The notes beneath the pieces are model-generated. The model made no database searches and had not been told where the DNA came from. It saw nothing but the letters and a program-made list of their open reading frames with translations. The translations under genes were made by a program, and so were the position numbers. Positions 4,875 through 5,732 of a DNA stretch of 5,732 nt are shown here, in pieces. The DNA is taken from contig JACQEH010000083.1 of assembly GCA_016200675.1 (NCBI GenBank), positions 1 to 5,732 of the forward strand. Reading direction: 5' to 3'. Position 1 is the first letter of the stretch; every line of letters starts with the position of its first letter. This stretch comes from Chloroflexota bacterium (GTDB taxonomy: Bacteria; Chloroflexota; Limnocylindria; Limnocylindrales; CSP1-4).

Positions 4875-5732
4875 GTGCGCGCCATCGAACGAGCTGAGGT
4901 CCTGTCCATCGGCTCCGAGCTGACCGTCGGAGAGACCCGCGACACGAACGCCGGCGAGCTCGCCGGCGCCCTGGCCGTGGCCGGTGTCGAGGTCCTTCGC
5001 ATGACCGCCCTGCCCGACGACCTGCCCGCGGTCCGCGACGCCTTCTCGACCGGGCTCGAGCAGGCCGACCTCGTCGTCTCGACGGGCGGCCTCGGCCCGA
5101 CCCCGGACGACTTGACCCGCGAATCGATCGCGGCGGCGATCGGCGAGGCTCCGGCCGTCGACCCCGGCCTCGAGGCCTGGCTGCGCGACCTCTTCGATCG
5201 ACGCGGCCTCCCGTTTCCTGCCACGAACGTCAAGCAGGGCTGGCTGACGCCCTCCACGACCGCCATCCCGAACGCCAATGGGACCGCACCGGGCTGGTGG
5301 GTCGACCGGCCCGATGGTCGCGTGATTGTCGCCCTGCCGGGACCGCCCCGCGAGATGCGGCCGATGTGGCGCGACTGGGTCCAGCCGCGACTCGCGGCCC
5401 GGGGCCTGGGCCGCCGGATCGCCTCGATCACCCTCCGGACCAGCGGCCTCGGAGAATCCCTGATCGCGGAGCGACTCGGGGCCCTCCTCGATCGCGACGC
5501 CAACCCCACCGTCGCCACCTATGCCCGTGCCGATGCCGTCGACATCCGCATCTCGGCCGTGCCGACGGCCAGCTCCACGGCCGAGGCCCTCGTGGCGGCC
5601 GCCGAGGCCGAGGTCCTGGCGGCGATCGGGAGCCACGTCTGGGGACGCGGGACGGTCACCTGGCCCGAGGCGATCGGGAGCGCCCTGGCCAGCCGGAGCT
5701 GGCGCCTCGCGACGGTCGAGATCGCGACCCGC
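4875..5732 (+). CDS. cinA: CinA family protein, 3' end outside the window
   Basis: The first 286 residues of a protein that is usually about 410-430 long; the reading frame runs open through the window edge. The N-terminal MoCF/COG1058 domain is clear: IGSELTVGETRDTN (12-25), STGGLGPTPDDLTRES (69-84), a TNVKQGWLTP segment (117-126) and LPGPPREM (154-161). This domain is linked to ADP-ribose pyrophosphatase activity. The second half in the family is the PncC-type nicotinamide-mononucleotide amidase, which recycles NMN to NaMN for NAD synthesis. Its first motif, normally AESCTGG, appears to be replaced by VEIATR at 281-286, which removes the serine. GTG 4875 starts the conserved N-terminus at the right distance and has no ribosome binding site (see the leaderless promoter). 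The family name reflects competence induction in some bacteria and says nothing about competence here. Confidence 0.92.
   Translation, partial: MRAIERAEVLSIGSELTVGETRDTNAGELAGALAVAGVEVLRMTALPDDLPAVRDAFSTGLEQADLVVSTGGLGPTPDDLTRESIAAAIGEAPAVDPGLEAWLRDLFDRRGLPFPATNVKQGWLTPSTTAIPNANGTAPGWWVDRPDGRVIVALPGPPREMRPMWRDWVQPRLAARGLGRRIASITLRTSGLGESLIAERLGALLDRDANPTVATYARADAVDIRISAVPTASSTAEALVAAAEAEVLAAIGSHVWGRGTVTWPEAIGSALASRSWRLATVEIATR

Noticed and set aside
4027..4923. Plus-strand open frame across the holin-like gene
   Set aside because: The translation is an Arg/Pro/Gly/Asp-rich string with no domain. The minus strand gives a coherent membrane protein with family features.
4698..5636. Long minus-strand open frame opposite cinA
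   Set aside because: cinA on the plus strand has unmistakable family motifs. The antisense frame is low-complexity and runs through the divergent promoter region.
1..5732. CRISPR array or tandem repeat array
   Set aside because: No regularly spaced repeats were seen; the only direct repeat noted is the seven-base pair at 144-162.

Overview
The window looks like a bacterial chromosome fragment with high GC. The coding regions at both ends end most codons in G or C. GTG and TTG starts, a probably leaderless gene (cinA) and an actinobacterial-type holin-like membrane protein point to a high-GC lineage such as Chloroflexota or Actinomycetota. I cannot fix the taxon from sequence alone.

Layout. 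(1) Positions 5-1433 hold what appears to be a complete IS110-family insertion sequence: a DEDD/serine transposase (225-1415), a long non-coding left end (7-224) that folds like a bridge RNA, and a very short right end. Four short guide-like matches in the folded left end all point to the same boundaries. These are a CT core at 5-6 and at 1432-1433, with the element proper at 7-1431. A consensus -35 box over the transposase stop codon and a -10-like box just inside the left end would form a promoter only when the element circularises. (2) Positions 1549-3374 hold a two-gene ABC-2 type exporter, an ATPase and a six-helix permease overlapping by ATGA. Its codon use is less GC-biased than that of its neighbours, which suggests acquired DNA. 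(3) Positions 3375-3610 contain no protein gene. They hold two hairpins after the permease, a broken tRNA-Leu(UAG) on the minus strand, and another hairpin after the minus-strand operon. The broken tRNA lies where the accessory part (IS plus exporter) meets core-like genes. (4) Positions 3611-4791, minus strand, hold two overlapping genes: a holin-superfamily-III-like membrane protein, then a small membrane-anchored protein of unknown function. (5) Positions 4792-4874 form a compact divergent promoter region. (6) From 4875 to the window end runs cinA on the plus strand, cut off by the window.

How it fits together. The exporter ATPase and permease should form one transporter of unknown substrate. 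The minus-strand pair is probably a co-translated envelope operon. cinA would act in pyridine-nucleotide salvage, but the last residues visible suggest its amidase active site is changed. The most notable item is the IS110 element, for which the target guides, donor guides, core, empty target site and circle-junction promoter can all be proposed from the sequence.
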